Source of the DNA: Erythrobacter aurantius
Lineage (GTDB): Bacteria > Pseudomonadota > Alphaproteobacteria > Sphingomonadales > Sphingomonadaceae
NCBI RefSeq assembly: GCF_023823125.1
Contig: NZ_CP090949.1
Location: 2,504,001 to 2,568,000, forward strand
Length of the DNA: 64,000 nt
Direction of reading: 5' to 3'
Positions 22,743-34,073 of the stretch are shown one piece after another (the first letter of the stretch is position 1; each line of letters opens with the position of its first letter). A program made the position numbers and the translations under genes. The notes under the pieces are model-generated. The model did not search any database. It was not told the origin of the DNA and was given only the letters and a program-made list of their open reading frames with translations.

Positions 22743-23978
22743 ATGCGCCCGCCGTGGGAAGTCGAGCCTGAAAAGTTCGCCGACAAATTCTGGATCGTCG
22801 CAAAGAGCGACTATCTGGAGGAGTGGCGGAACTGGTTCACCAACCTCGGCGACGCGCAGCAGGCAGAGTACAAGGCCGCTCACACCCCTCCAGAAGCGTG
22901 TGGCGGTCTGTTCTATGACGTGTTGGGCGTGCCGCGATACGATCCGGTTGCCTATGCCGATACCTACCGGGACGAAGAGGGATTGCTGCCCCCTCCGTGG
23001 GTCTATGCGCCAGACATTCCGCGTGGCTCCATCGGTTGGCGCATGGGGCATGGCGAGGATTACTGGCACGTCTTCTTTGATTGGCTCCGCTCGCTGCCCC
23101 CGGAGGATCAGGAACGGGTAAAGGCGAAATATCCCGAACCCGCACCTGAAACTGTCAGGAAGGGTCTGCCGTGGCAGGGCATCTATGAAGCCCATCTCAA
23201 TCCGCAGGAAGGACAAGCCCGCGCGTTCTTCGACCGGATGAAGTTCGACGAGCGCCGCTACGCTGATTTCCTGCGCGATCGCTTCCCCGAATTCTGGGCG
23301 CGCTTTGGCGGGATTCCCGATGTAGCGGGCAAGCGCGTGATCGATTTCGGTTGCGGACGTGGCGGCATGGTGCAGCGGATGATGGAAGCCGGCGCGGACA
23401 GCGCACTGGGGATCGAGCTCAACCAGTCCTATGTCGATTTTGCCAACTGGAAAGTCGCCAGCCAATGGGACGGGCGCGCGCGGTTTGCCTGTCAGGACAT
23501 CCGCAAGATGGACATCGAACCCGCCGACATCGTCACCTCCGTCGACGTGATGGAGCACGTGATGGACTTGCCCGAAACGCTCGCCAAGGTCGTTGATGCG
23601 TGCAAGCCCGGAGGGGAACTCTTCATCGGTTTCGCACCCTTGTGGCATTCCCCTTTCGGCCATCACCGACTGATGGAAACCCGCATCCCATGGGCGCATC
23701 TGCCGCGCGGCAACCGCGCCTTCCTGGACAGGCTGGTGGACGATGACGGCAATTCGCCCGAGACGATCCAGGAACTGGGCTTTAGCGGGGCGACGCCAGC
23801 CGATTTCCGCGCCGCGCTCAAAGGATTGCCGGTGGAGATCGTCTCCGCCCGCCGCAATGTCGCAAGCCACCCGCTCAAGGCATTGGCGCTGAAGGCGATG
23901 CTGATACCTTCGATCATACCCGCGCTCGAAAAATATGTGACAGTGGGCATTTACTGGCACTTGCGGCGCAAGAAATGA
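22743..23978 (+). CDS. Class I SAM-dependent methyltransferase
   Basis: A 411-residue protein. The SAM-binding domain begins at about 195: KRVIDFGCGRGGMVQRMMEAGAD is motif I, GIELNQSYVDFAN motif II region, and ADIVTSVDVMEHVMD the post-II acidic loop. The N-terminal 190 residues (KFWIVAKSDYLEEWRNWF... ) are of no family I recognise. The substrate is unknown. It lies 10 bp after sucB and about 100 bp before lpd, so it is inserted in the 2-oxoglutarate dehydrogenase cluster and is probably co-transcribed. The link to the complex is only positional. Confidence 0.85.
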   Translation: MRPPWEVEPEKFADKFWIVAKSDYLEEWRNWFTNLGDAQQAEYKAAHTPPEACGGLFYDVLGVPRYDPVAYADTYRDEEGLLPPPWVYAPDIPRGSIGWRMGHGEDYWHVFFDWLRSLPPEDQERVKAKYPEPAPETVRKGLPWQGIYEAHLNPQEGQARAFFDRMKFDERRYADFLRDRFPEFWARFGGIPDVAGKRVIDFGCGRGGMVQRMMEAGADSALGIELNQSYVDFANWKVASQWDGRARFACQDIRKMDIEPADIVTSVDVMEHVMDLPETLAKVVDACKPGGELFIGFAPLWHSPFGHHRLMETRIPWAHLPRGNRAFLDRLVDDDGNSPETIQELGFSGATPADFRAALKGLPVEIVSARRNVASHPLKALALKAMLIPSIIPALEKYVTVGIYWHLRRKK

Positions 23979-24078
23979 CAACAGTTTGGCCGAAAGTAGC
24001 AATGGCACTTGCGGCCTTCATTGCCTACATGGGCTCCGGACGAAAACACACGCCATAGATAACGGGATCATTCGAACC

Positions 24079-25482
<1,404 letters not shown>

Positions 25483-25502
25483 TACAGGAGCGCGGGGCGG
25501 CG

Positions 25503-26360
25503 ATGTATGCGCAAGTTTTTGACCGTCGCCGCCTCGCTCTTCCGCTGATCTTTCCCGCTGTTGGCGGGCTGATCTACCTCAACATTTTCGACGCGCCTCA
25601 GCGCCTGATCCTCATCAATGCAGGTGCGCTCGTTCTTGCGCTCGCATGGATCGCATTGGGAAGGCTGCCAGCGGATCGCCGCTTCAGGCTGGGCATCGCT
25701 TGGGCCTGCGCCGCCCTGCTCTTCGTGCCGCTTTTGACAGGCCCGGAAATGGGCGGCGTTGCGCGCTGGTTTCCGGCGGGTCCGATTACGCTGCATTCCG
25801 GCCCGCTGCTGCTGCCGCTCATCGCGGTCCTGTGCGCGCGCGAAGAGAAGTGGGGCGCGGCACCCTTGGCGCTTGCAGCATTTGCATTGGCGCTGCAATC
25901 CGACGGCGCGGCGCTGCTCGCGCTCGGCCTCGCGGGTGCCGCACTCGCTTGGCTGCATCGCAGCTTGACCTTTGCGGCGTTGAGCCTGTTTGCGCTCAGT
26001 CTGACCGCTTTCACCTTTCAGGACGCGAGTCTAACGCCCCAGCAATTCACCGAAGGCGTTCTGGCCGACGCGTTTGATCGCACATTCATACAGGGGCTAG
26101 GGTTTGCGATGATGCTGTTCGTGATCCCGCTGTGGCATCTGGTCGTCGACCCGCAATTGCAGCGCACCGAAGGTTACACTTTGGCAGCGCTGCTCATCGG
26201 TCTGGGTCTGGCGGCGGTGATGGCGCCCTACCCCTATCCGCTGATCGGGTATGGAGCATCGCCGATCCTGGGTTTCGGCCTCGCGCTGGGCGCGGCGGCA
26301 CTGCGGGATCAACTGCGAGTGACCGAATTGTTCGAACTCATGGAGCGGACTCGCGAATAA
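25503..26360 (+). CDS. Polytopic membrane protein of unknown function
   Basis: A 285-residue protein with about eight hydrophobic segments (for example LILINAGALVLALAWIALG and GYTLAALLIGLGLAAVMA). No transporter motif recognised. Start at ATG 25503, 20 bp after lpd, so it may be the tail of that operon. Ends with a short charged cytoplasmic stretch RVTELFELMERTRE. Confidence 0.7.
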   Translation: MYAQVFDRRRLALPLIFPAVGGLIYLNIFDAPQRLILINAGALVLALAWIALGRLPADRRFRLGIAWACAALLFVPLLTGPEMGGVARWFPAGPITLHSGPLLLPLIAVLCAREEKWGAAPLALAAFALALQSDGAALLALGLAGAALAWLHRSLTFAALSLFALSLTAFTFQDASLTPQQFTEGVLADAFDRTFIQGLGFAMMLFVIPLWHLVVDPQLQRTEGYTLAALLIGLGLAAVMAPYPYPLIGYGASPILGFGLALGAAALRDQLRVTELFELMERTRE

Positions 26361-26461
26361 TTGCGCACGCTTTCCATGGCAGGGGCCCGGCCCCGATCGG
26401 ATTGCGCCTCGTCCTTTGCTCGCTTAAGCCTTTAGACGGAAGAGAGAGGGGAACACCGCGC

Positions 26462-27820
26462 ATGGCCTATCCGAAACTGACCGACAAACCGGGGATGCTC
26501 GAAACCGCGGCGGCGATCCGCAGCGGCGCGATGAGTGTTGCCGAAGCGGTCGATGCCGCGATTACCCGGATCGAGCATTACGATGCCGAAATCGACGCGC
26601 TTGCCGTGCCCGATTTCGAACGCGCGGCAGCAACGGCCAAGGCGATGGATGCGAGCGGCCCGGTGGGTGACCAGCCGCTGTTCGGCGTGCCGATGACCGT
26701 GAAGGAAAGTTTCGATGTCGAAGGGCTGCAAAGCTGCTGGGGTCATGAACGGCTGACCGATTACATCGCGCCGCGCGACAGCGAGCTTGTCAGGCGGTTG
26801 AAAGCGGCAGGCGTGGTAATCATCGGAAAGACCAACGTGCCGGTCGATCTGACCGATTGGCAGAGCGTCAATCCGGTCTATGGCCGCACCAACAATCCGC
26901 ATGACACATCGCGTTCTCCGGGCGGATCGTCGGGCGGCAGCGCGGCGGCAGTCGCCAGCGGCATGGTGGCGGGGGAATATGGCACCGACATCGGCGGCTC
27001 AGTGCGGGTTCCGGCGCATTTCTGCGGGGTCTGGGGCCACAAGACGACATGGGGGCTGGTATCGAAGCAGGGCCATGATCACCCGATGATGGCGCGTCGC
27101 CCCGGCTTTGTCGCCGCGCATGACGGCGCGCTTTCCATCGCCGGGCCGCTGGCCCGCAGCGCTGCCGATCTCGCGATCCTGACGCAGGTGGGCGCGCAAT
27201 ACGCGCTTTCGCGCAAGGGCAAGCCGCTGAAGCAATGCCGCCTGCTGGCGATCACCGAATATCCCGGCTGCCCCGTCGATGCGAGCGTATCCGAACCGAC
27301 CGAAGCGGCCATCGCGGCGCTGATCGCGGCGGGCATCACGGTTGACCGTACCAGCGAGCTGATCCCCGATCTCGCCGCGCAACAGGGCCATTACATGCGG
27401 ATGCTCAACACCGCGATGGCGCGCGGTGCGCCCGCGCCCAATGGCAAGCGCGCCAGCGCGACCGACTGGTTCGACCTGCTCGACGCGCAGGCCGCCAATG
27501 AATTCGAATGGGCGCGCCTGTTCGAAACCTACGACTTCGTGCTTGCCCCGCCCGCCCCGGTGCTGGCGGTGCCGCACAACGAGAAGCGGGTGTTCGACAG
27601 CACGATCCGCGTCAACGGGCAGGACATTCCGGGCGCAGCCGGGCTTGCCTGGGCGGGCCTTGCCACCTTCCCCAACCTTCCGGCCACAGTCCTGCCGATC
27701 GGCAGCGGCCATTACGAAGGGTCACAGCTACCCTGCGGAATGCAGGTCATGGGGCCGCGCATGAGCGATCTCGACTGCATCCACGCCGCGGGAGAAATCG
27801 GGAAGATCTTGCACGGCTGA
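26462..27820 (+). CDS. Amidase signature-family enzyme
   Basis: A 452-residue amide hydrolase. The Ser-cisSer-Lys triad is visible: Lys in GKTNVPVDL, cis-Ser in SPGGSSGGSAAAVASG, and the nucleophile Ser in GTDIGGSVRVPAHFCG. It begins MAYPKLTDKPGMLETAAAI, a typical N-terminus with the AVDAAITRIEHYD helix. The substrate cannot be assigned; no gatB or gatC neighbour, so it is not the tRNA amidotransferase subunit. AGAGGGG precedes the ATG at 26462. Confidence 0.93.
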   Translation: MAYPKLTDKPGMLETAAAIRSGAMSVAEAVDAAITRIEHYDAEIDALAVPDFERAAATAKAMDASGPVGDQPLFGVPMTVKESFDVEGLQSCWGHERLTDYIAPRDSELVRRLKAAGVVIIGKTNVPVDLTDWQSVNPVYGRTNNPHDTSRSPGGSSGGSAAAVASGMVAGEYGTDIGGSVRVPAHFCGVWGHKTTWGLVSKQGHDHPMMARRPGFVAAHDGALSIAGPLARSAADLAILTQVGAQYALSRKGKPLKQCRLLAITEYPGCPVDASVSEPTEAAIAALIAAGITVDRTSELIPDLAAQQGHYMRMLNTAMARGAPAPNGKRASATDWFDLLDAQAANEFEWARLFETYDFVLAPPAPVLAVPHNEKRVFDSTIRVNGQDIPGAAGLAWAGLATFPNLPATVLPIGSGHYEGSQLPCGMQVMGPRMSDLDCIHAAGEIGKILHG

Positions 27821-27832
27821 CCGGCATTCGTC

Positions 27833-28543
27833 ATGGCGAGCCCCATGGCAAACAAACCCATCATGCAGCGCCTTGCCAAATGGCACATCTGGCTGGGCTG
27901 GCTGGTCGGCGTTCCGATCGCGATGTGGACCGCGACCGGCCTGTTCATGGTCGTCAAGCCGATTGACGAGGTGCGCGGCAATCACCTGCGCCTGCCGGTC
28001 GAGCAGCAGGCGCTGATCATGACGGGCAGCGATCTGGCCACGCCCGACGCGCAGCTGGCCGAGATGACCATGCGGATGCAAGACGGGCGCGCGATTGCGA
28101 TCCTGACAACGCTTGATGGCGTTACGAGCCGGGTCGATGTCGCCACAGGCGCGCCGATCCCGGCAGTCGATGCGCCAGCGGCGCGGGCCATCGCGGCGGA
28201 ACGGATCGCGGGCGGAGACAAGGTGCGCAGCATCACCTTCTTCGACGCCGACGAAGTGCCGTTCGATTTCCGTCGCCCGATCCCCGTTTGGCAAATCGCG
28301 CTGGAGGACGGCGCGCATGTCTATATCGGGCGCGACACGGGAGAGATCGAGGCTGTGCGCACCAGCTGGTGGCGGTGGTTCGACTTCATGTGGGGGCTGC
28401 ACATTATGGATCTGTCGGAACGTGAGGATACCAGCCATCCGATCCTCATCCTGTTCGCGGCCTTGTCTCTGGTCGGCGCCTTGTTCGGCTGCATCCTGAT
28501 GTTCCGCCGCCGCAAGGCACGGGTAACGGCTTCCGCGGCATGA
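27833..28543 (+). CDS. PepSY-domain membrane protein
   Basis: A 236-residue protein with an N-terminal membrane segment after KWHIWLGWLVGVPIAMWTATG and a C-terminal one (ILILFAALSLVGALFGCILMF). Between them lies a periplasmic stretch with VWQIALEDGAHVYIGRDTGEIEAV, the PepSY-like pattern, and WWRWFDFMWGLHIMDL, as in PepSY-TM iron-uptake-associated proteins. ATG 27833 or ATG 27845 may be used. The stop overlaps the next start (ATGA). Confidence 0.85.
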   Translation: MASPMANKPIMQRLAKWHIWLGWLVGVPIAMWTATGLFMVVKPIDEVRGNHLRLPVEQQALIMTGSDLATPDAQLAEMTMRMQDGRAIAILTTLDGVTSRVDVATGAPIPAVDAPAARAIAAERIAGGDKVRSITFFDADEVPFDFRRPIPVWQIALEDGAHVYIGRDTGEIEAVRTSWWRWFDFMWGLHIMDLSEREDTSHPILILFAALSLVGALFGCILMFRRRKARVTASAA

Positions 28544-29226
28544 ACGAGACTGTCCTTACCCCGATCCTCGACATTCTCGACATCATCGGGATTGCCGTTT
28601 TCGCCCTGTCAGGCGCACTGGTCGCGGCCAAGGAACGGCAGACCTTCGTCACGATGGGCTTCTTCGCGCTGGTGACGGGCGTTGGCGGGGGCACAGTGCG
28701 CGATCTGCTGATCGATGCGCCGGTGTTCTGGATCACCGATCCGTGGGTTGCGGCGGTATGCCTTGGAACGGCGCTGATCGCGTGGTTCACTCCGGTCCGT
28801 ATCTGGGAGGGCAAGCTGCTCGATTATGCCGACGGAATCGGGCTCGCCGCATATGCCGTGCTCGGCAGTGCGAAAGCCATCGCCTATGGCATCCCGCCCG
28901 TGCCCGCTGCGCTGATGGGCGTGATCACCGGCTGTGTCGGCGGGGTGATCCGCGATGTCGTGGCCGGGCGCCCTTCGATCATCATGCAGCCCGAACTCTA
29001 TGTCACCGCCGCAGCTCTCACCGCGACGCTGACAGTCGCGGGCATGCAAGTCGCACCTATGCTTGGCCTGCCCGACTGGGCAGTGTGGAGCATGGCCTTT
29101 GCCTGCGGTTTCGCGCTGCGTGCGGCGGCGATCCGGTTTGAGCTGGGATTGCCCAGCTATGGCGACGGGAAAGAGGGGAACACTACCGAGAGCACTCCCC
29201 GCTCCTCCTCCACGGATCAGTCCTGA
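28540..29226 (+). CDS. TRIC/UPF0126-family membrane channel protein
   Basis: A 228-residue protein with two homologous halves of three helices each, each beginning with a GG(T/V)xRD signature: GVGGGTVRDLLID and GCVGGVIRDVVAG. It also has IIGIAVFALSGALVAAKE at the start. This is the bacterial trimeric intracellular cation channel family (formerly UPF0126). It overlaps the PepSY gene by 4 bp. The C-terminus is charged and extends beyond the family domain. Its last 10 bases overlap the convergent next gene. Confidence 0.9.
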   Translation: MNETVLTPILDILDIIGIAVFALSGALVAAKERQTFVTMGFFALVTGVGGGTVRDLLIDAPVFWITDPWVAAVCLGTALIAWFTPVRIWEGKLLDYADGIGLAAYAVLGSAKAIAYGIPPVPAALMGVITGCVGGVIRDVVAGRPSIIMQPELYVTAAALTATLTVAGMQVAPMLGLPDWAVWSMAFACGFALRAAAIRFELGLPSYGDGKEGNTTESTPRSSSTDQS

Positions 29227-30023
29227 TAGGTTTCGCCCGGCAAAGGGCCGCCGGGATAGGCCGGCATATTGTCCGAAGTCAGTGGGACGAGCGGCTGACG
29301 GTCGTTGCCAGAATAGGGCTGACCAGCAAGCGCGCCACGTGCATCGGCATAGCTTTGATCGGACCATTGGCCGTCGGCAGCGGAGCCTGAAAAGCCGCCG
29401 TAATCGATATCGGAAATACGCCCGCTGTTGTCGATCTGGCAGGTGAAGCCCGATCCGTTGAACAGCGTGCCGGTGACCACCCAGCCCTGCGCGATGCGGC
29501 TTGCGCCATCGACACTGTCGACCCGCACATCACGCTCGATCTCGTTGAGGCATTGCGACACCGCATTGTCGATGCCCGAACCTCCGGTGGTGCTGCGATT
29601 GGTGCGGCGGTTTTCGGGGCGGTAATCATAGTCGCGATCATTGCGAACCCGCTCACGCTCCACCACAACAACATCGCGATCGCGGCGGCGATTATTGTTG
29701 CTCGCGGCGCTGGCGATCGCGGCGATCCCGCCAAGCACCAGCACGCCCGCCAGCACATCGCCCCCGCGAATGCCACGGCGGTGCCCGCGCCAGCATCCGT
29801 GCCAGCCACAGCGTCGCCATTCGGCGTTCTGCGCATCGGCATCATAGGTGCTGGCGCCGAAAGTGCCGCCCTGCCCGTCAGCAAATTGTGCGTGGATCGC
29901 GTTTGAATATCCGAATGCGCCGCCCACAGCAGTTTCGGCGGCCATGGCCTGTGCCGGAGTGAACGCCAGCGATGCAGCGGCAACGAAACCGGCATATCCG
30001 GCCAAGCGGGTGTGGTGAGCCAT
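29217..30023 (-). CDS. Secreted hypothetical protein, paralogue of 30155-30724
   Basis: A 268-residue protein with a signal peptide (YAGFVAAASLAFTPAQAMA). A glycine-rich hydrophobic stretch (GGDVLAGVLVLGGIAAIASA) is followed by an Arg/Asp-rich spacer and a C-terminal domain with VSQCLNEIERDVRV, GWVVTGTLFN and FTCQIDNSGRISDIDYGG, two conserved Cys. The same layout recurs in the next gene, so they are tandem duplicates. Function unknown; periplasmic or envelope location inferred. Confidence 0.8.
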   Translation of the reverse strand: MAHHTRLAGYAGFVAAASLAFTPAQAMAAETAVGGAFGYSNAIHAQFADGQGGTFGASTYDADAQNAEWRRCGWHGCWRGHRRGIRGGDVLAGVLVLGGIAAIASAASNNNRRRDRDVVVVERERVRNDRDYDYRPENRRTNRSTTGGSGIDNAVSQCLNEIERDVRVDSVDGASRIAQGWVVTGTLFNGSGFTCQIDNSGRISDIDYGGFSGSAADGQWSDQSYADARGALAGQPYSGNDRQPLVPLTSDNMPAYPGGPLPGETYQD

Positions 30024-30154
30024 GAATGCTCCCTCCTGTTTCTCAATTGTGCGAGAGCGCCCACCATTCGCTCAATGATGGGCGCAAAGTTAGGCGGCCC
30101 AGGCTTACGCTTGCCTGAACCGCCTTGGTTGTCATGCCGGGTTATCCACCGCGA

Positions 30155-30724
30155 TCAGCGCAGGCCCCGGATGTTGTCAAAGTCGATGTCGACGATCCGA
30201 CCGCGCCGGATGTCGCAGCTGAAGCGGCCCCGGTCGACTCCGCGACCCCAGCGATAGCCGTCGGCCACTTCGATCCGGCCTTCGATCTCCCAGCCGCGCC
30301 GTTCGCGGTCGACATCGCGGATGCTCGTCACCTGAGCGTAGCGGAAGCCGTTGCGGCGCGCTTCACGCTCGACCGCGTTGACGCAGCGCTGAACCGCGCG
30401 ATCAGGGTGGCCACCGCGATAGTTGAAGCGATTGCCATAGTGGCGGTCATTGTAGTGCCGGTCGCGATAGCGGCGGACATCATAACGGCGATCATTGTAG
30501 CGGCGATCATCATACCGGCGGTCGCGATCGCCATCAAAGGCTCCTGCCAGCGCGGCGATGCCGCCGATGACAACGGCCCCAGCGATCACATCGCCCGCGT
30601 CGATTCCGCCTCGGTCGCGGTTGCGATCTCCTGCCATGGCAGGGGTTGCCGACGCCAGGGCCATCGCGCCAGCCGCGACAGTCCCGAGCGTGGCCTTGGT
30701 GATGGTCTTTTTCAGATCAGTCAT
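30155..30724 (-). CDS. Secreted hypothetical protein with RRY repeats
   Basis: A 189-residue protein with a signal peptide (TLGTVAAGAMALASATPAMA). The hydrophobic unit AGDVIAGAVVIGGIAALAGA matches its tandem paralogue. A degenerate Arg-Arg-Tyr-(Asn)-Asp repeat of about 25 residues follows, then the shared C-terminal domain: AVQRCVNAVEREARR, GWEIEGRIEV and FSCDIRRGRIVDIDFDN. Shares its two Cys with the paralogue. Function unknown. Confidence 0.8.
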   Translation of the reverse strand: MTDLKKTITKATLGTVAAGAMALASATPAMAGDRNRDRGGIDAGDVIAGAVVIGGIAALAGAFDGDRDRRYDDRRYNDRRYDVRRYRDRHYNDRHYGNRFNYRGGHPDRAVQRCVNAVEREARRNGFRYAQVTSIRDVDRERRGWEIEGRIEVADGYRWGRGVDRGRFSCDIRRGRIVDIDFDNIRGLR

Positions 30725-30858
30725 TTCGGTTCATCCTCGGGTTTTCAGTGGCGGAAGAATTTCCGTTCACTGTAAACCCGTTTTAGATGAACAATTCTGA
30801 GGTGATTCTGACCGAGGCTTGCAGCCGATATTCAGGTTACTCGCATTTTACCTGAACG

Positions 30859-32310
30859 CTATTCAGGAAGCGCAGCCAGCACGTCGCGGGTAAAAGCGGC
30901 AATGTCGAAGCGGCTACCTGCTGGATCCTCACCTCGCCGCACGATCACGACATTGCGGCTCGGCACGACGACGACATATTGTCCGCGATTGCCGAAAGCG
31001 GCGAAGGTATCGGACGGAATGCCTTCCGACTTGTTCATCAACCACCACCCCGCGCCATAGCCGAACGGCCCGTCCGGCTGAGGGCCGCTGGGGGTGGAGA
31101 TGTACTCGACCCAACCTTCGGGCAGAATGCGTTCACCCGAGGGAAGAACGCCGTCGTTGAGATGGAGTTGGCCCAGATCAGCAAGATCGGACGCGGTCGA
31201 CCAGACTTGGCTGGAAAGGATGTAGTCCCCCGCCCAATCGGTTTCGGCAACGGTGTGCTCCTTCCCGACAGCCTTGAAGAATGCCGCGGGGTCGAAATCC
31301 TCGTGCCGATCCGAGATCGCCTTGACCGCCATCAGCGTATCGTTGTTGGCGTAGCGGAACTGCGTTCCCGGCATGTTGATCAGCGGCCAGTCGGTTGCCG
31401 TCTCTTCAACCAGCGAGCCGCCAGCGTAGAGAGGATCGGTGCGGTTGCCGGGCGTATCGGAATACCTGCCCGAAGCCATCCGGAGGAGATGATCGACGGT
31501 AATCGCACGTCGGGCATCACGTTGCCACTCCTCGCGACCAGTTCTGTCTTTGACGTCGAGCAGACCTCGATGGGCTGCAACCCCGACCAACGTTGCTGCG
31601 ATGCTCTTGGCGACTGACCATGTCCGCTGAGGAGTCTCGTTATCAAAACCGGCAGTATATCGAGCGGACTCTACAAGACCGTTGCCCTCCCGATTGATGC
31701 GCACCAGCGCCGCGGTAGTGCGCGTGCCCTCGCCATACTTGTCCTCATGCGCGTCGGCGAGAACCTGATCGATTGCAGTGGGTTTGTAGGGCGGAGCCTT
31801 GCCGCCGCCCTCGATCACGAAGTTAAAGCTCGCGGGCTCGTTCGCCTTATCGGTATCGGATGATTGCTCTGATCCGAGTACCGCCGTCTCCGGCATGCTC
31901 GGCGCGAGGCCGATAGGGGCAAGCCTGCATCCGTCACCGCGCTCCGCATCGGCAAAGCGGGGCGGCATATCGTCAGTCCAGTCAACCTCGACATGGGTGA
32001 TGTATCCATCCGCATCGCGCAGCACTCGATAATCCAGATCGCGCACGATGGGATCAATGGCTGAGTAGACCCCGGTCAGCTCCCATTCGTGCACGCTTTC
32101 TTCCCTTCGCTCCGAGCCATTCCTCTCCGCATTCGCAATCGCACCGCACAGGAACAGCGCCTTGTACCCGGCTGCGAGCGCGCGGTTGTAGCGTTCGTCG
32201 AGCTGGTCCTGCGCGGACTGGGCGTAGGTGGGGCCGGAGCCCAAGACGAGGCTGGCGACGGCTATACCGAGGAGTGGGCCACGGAGTGCGCCAAGGAGGG
32301 TTGTCTTCAT
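30859..32310 (-). CDS. Secreted serine hydrolase, beta-lactamase/NylB-like
   Basis: A 483-residue protein. From ATG 32310 there is a signal peptide ([18 protein letters not shown]). The penicillin-binding fold is at about 190-480, with the SxxK catalytic motif in [15 protein letters not shown] and the Y-x-N motif region around [12 protein letters not shown]. The active-site GxxY region near [11 protein letters not shown] is plausible. Beta-lactamase, esterase or 6-aminohexanoate-dimer hydrolase activity cannot be separated from sequence. AAGAAGG lies 4-10 bp upstream of the ATG; a longer frame to 32466 covers the ribosomal terminator and is rejected. Confidence 0.88.
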   Translation of the reverse strand: MKTTLLGALRGPLLGIAVASLVLGSGPTYAQSAQDQLDERYNRALAAGYKALFLCGAIANAERNGSERREESVHEWELTGVYSAIDPIVRDLDYRVLRDADGYITHVEVDWTDDMPPRFADAERGDGCRLAPIGLAPSMPETAVLGSEQSSDTDKANEPASFNFVIEGGGKAPPYKPTAIDQVLADAHEDKYGEGTRTTAALVRINREGNGLVESARYTAGFDNETPQRTWSVAKSIAATLVGVAAHRGLLDVKDRTGREEWQRDARRAITVDHLLRMASGRYSDTPGNRTDPLYAGGSLVEETATDWPLINMPGTQFRYANNDTLMAVKAISDRHEDFDPAAFFKAVGKEHTVAETDWAGDYILSSQVWSTASDLADLGQLHLNDGVLPSGERILPEGWVEYISTPSGPQPDGPFGYGAGWWLMNKSEGIPSDTFAAFGNRGQYVVVVPSRNVVIVRRGEDPAGSRFDIAAFTRDVLAALPE

Positions 32311-32335
32311 CCCGCCTTCTTGCCATGCGCAGCGC

Positions 32336-32370
32336 AAAAGAAAAGGGCCGGCGGATCGCTCCACCGGCCC
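32336..32370 (-). terminator. Intrinsic terminator of the ribosomal cluster after rplQ
   Basis: GGGCCGG and CCGGCCC at 32345-32370 form a hairpin with additional inner pairs. On the minus strand it is followed by TTTTCTTTT (32336-32344). This ends the rplQ transcript, 26 bp after the gene. Confidence 0.85.
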
Positions 32371-32395
32371 TTCGAATTTCGCTTGGCGAGAACGC

Positions 32396-32812
32396 TTACG
32401 CGTCTTCGTATTCGCTGGTTTCCACAGGGCCCGAATCCTGGCCCTTGGCGTCGACATCGCGGTCAACCAGTTCGATCACGGCCATCGGAGCGGCGTCGCT
32501 GCCGCGCAGGCCGGCCTTGATCACGCGGGTGTAGCCGCCGTCGCGGTCGCTGTAACGCTCAGCCAGAACGTCGAACAGCTTCTTCAGCTGGGTTTCGTCG
32601 CCCAGACGGCTCATGGCGAGACGACGGTTCGAAAGGCCGCCGCGCTTTGCCAGCGTGATGAGCTTTTCGATGTAGGGGCGCAGTTCCTTGGCCTTAGGGG
32701 CCGTGGTGATGATCTGCTCATGCTTGATCAGCGCGGCCGACATGTTGCGGAACATGGCGGTGCGGTGACCCGACTTGCGACCAAGCTTACGCTGAGAAAT
32801 TCCGTGACGCAT
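32396..32812 (-). CDS. rplQ: 50S ribosomal protein L17
   Basis: 138 residues, starting [17 protein letters not shown] with [16 protein letters not shown]. The C-terminal acidic tail is longer than in E. coli and ends SEYEDA. Last gene of the ribosomal cluster, behind rpoA and ahead of a terminator. A stem GGCGGCGC...GCGCCGCC lies between it and rpoA. Confidence 0.97.
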   Translation of the reverse strand: MRHGISQRKLGRKSGHRTAMFRNMSAALIKHEQIITTAPKAKELRPYIEKLITLAKRGGLSNRRLAMSRLGDETQLKKLFDVLAERYSDRDGGYTRVIKAGLRGSDAAPMAVIELVDRDVDAKGQDSGPVETSEYEDA

Positions 32813-32892
32813 ATTCTTTTACTCCGTTCGAAAAGGGGCCGTTTCAGGTACCCCAGTGCTGGCGGCGCTTATGGTGCGCCGCCGGTACCAGT

Positions 32893-33948
32893 TCAGCCGA
32901 GCAGCTCTTGTTCGAGCTTCTTGGCCATTTCCTCGATATTCTCAGGCGGCCATCCGGGGATGTCCATGCCAAGGCGCAGGCCCATGCTGCTGAGAACTTC
33001 CTTGATCTCGTTCAAGGACTTGCGGCCGAAGTTCGGCGTGCGCAGCATCTCGGCTTCGGTCTTCTGGACCAGATCGCCGATGTAAATGATGTTGTCGTTT
33101 TTGAGGCAGTTGGCCGAACGCACCGAAAGCTCCAGCTCGTCGACCTTCTTGAGCAGGTAACGGTTGAGCTGGTTGGCGTCGTCTTCCTGCGGGGTCGCAG
33201 CGTGGCCGATCATGGCCGACTGCGGCTGCGGGATGCCGTCTTCGAAGTGGACGAACAGCGTCAGCTGGTCCTGCAGGATGCGCGCGGCATAGGCCACGGC
33301 GTCTTCAGGGGTGACAGTGCCATCGGTTTCGACGGTCAGCGACAGCTTGTCATAGTCGAGTTCCTGACCAACGCGGGCGTTTTCGACCTTGTAGCTGACC
33401 TGACGCACCGGCGAATACAGCGAGTCGACCGGGATGAGGCCGATCGGCGCATCAACCGGACGGTTCTGGACTGCGGGCGAGTAGCCCTTGCCGGTGTCGG
33501 CGGTGAGTTCCATGTTCAGCGTCGCGCCTTCATCGAGGTGGCACAGGACAAGGTCCTTGTTCATCACTTCGATGTCGCCGGTAACAGCGATGTCGCCAGC
33601 CTTGACGGTTGCCGGGCCGGTCATGGAAAGCTGCAGGCGCTTGGGGCCTTCGCCTTCCATCTTGAGCGCGATCTGCTTCACGTTCAGCACGATGTCGGTC
33701 ACGTCTTCGCGCACGCCGGCGAGCGACGAGAATTCGTGGAGGACGTTTTCGATCTTGATCGAGGTGATCGCTGCGCCCTGAAGCGAGCTCAGAAGCACAC
33801 GGCGCAGTGCGTTGCCGAGCGTCAGGCCAAAGCCGCGCTCAAGCGGTTCGGCTACGAAGGTGGCCTTGCGCTGCTTGTCGCCGCCATCCTTGATTTCAAG
33901 AGCGTTGGGTTTCTTGAGTTCCTGCCAGTTCTTCATATTGACGGACAT
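32893..33948 (-). CDS. rpoA: RNA polymerase alpha subunit
   Basis: 351 residues. The N-terminal assembly domain (about 20-240) includes [24 protein letters not shown], and the C-terminal DNA/activator-binding domain contains [20 protein letters not shown]. The N-terminus MSVNMKNW leaves either Met as start. Length is about 20 residues more than E. coli, usual in alphaproteobacteria. Confidence 0.98.
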   Translation of the reverse strand: MSVNMKNWQELKKPNALEIKDGGDKQRKATFVAEPLERGFGLTLGNALRRVLLSSLQGAAITSIKIENVLHEFSSLAGVREDVTDIVLNVKQIALKMEGEGPKRLQLSMTGPATVKAGDIAVTGDIEVMNKDLVLCHLDEGATLNMELTADTGKGYSPAVQNRPVDAPIGLIPVDSLYSPVRQVSYKVENARVGQELDYDKLSLTVETDGTVTPEDAVAYAARILQDQLTLFVHFEDGIPQPQSAMIGHAATPQEDDANQLNRYLLKKVDELELSVRSANCLKNDNIIYIGDLVQKTEAEMLRTPNFGRKSLNEIKEVLSSMGLRLGMDIPGWPPENIEEMAKKLEQELLG

Positions 33949-34073
33949 GGATTTCCCCTAGTTCGCTTACGTAAGCGGTTCAGTGTTGTGGGCGGGCCGG
34001 CGACGCTCGTCAGCGTCATGCCAGTCCGTTCGGGAAGCGGCGCTCGGATCATCCGGCGCCGCCCCTTGATCGG

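Noticed and set aside
30360..30560. Possible CRISPR or tandem DNA repeat
   Set aside because: The repetition is at the protein level (Arg-Arg-Tyr-Asn-Asp) within a coding sequence; unit spacing and spacers do not fit CRISPR.
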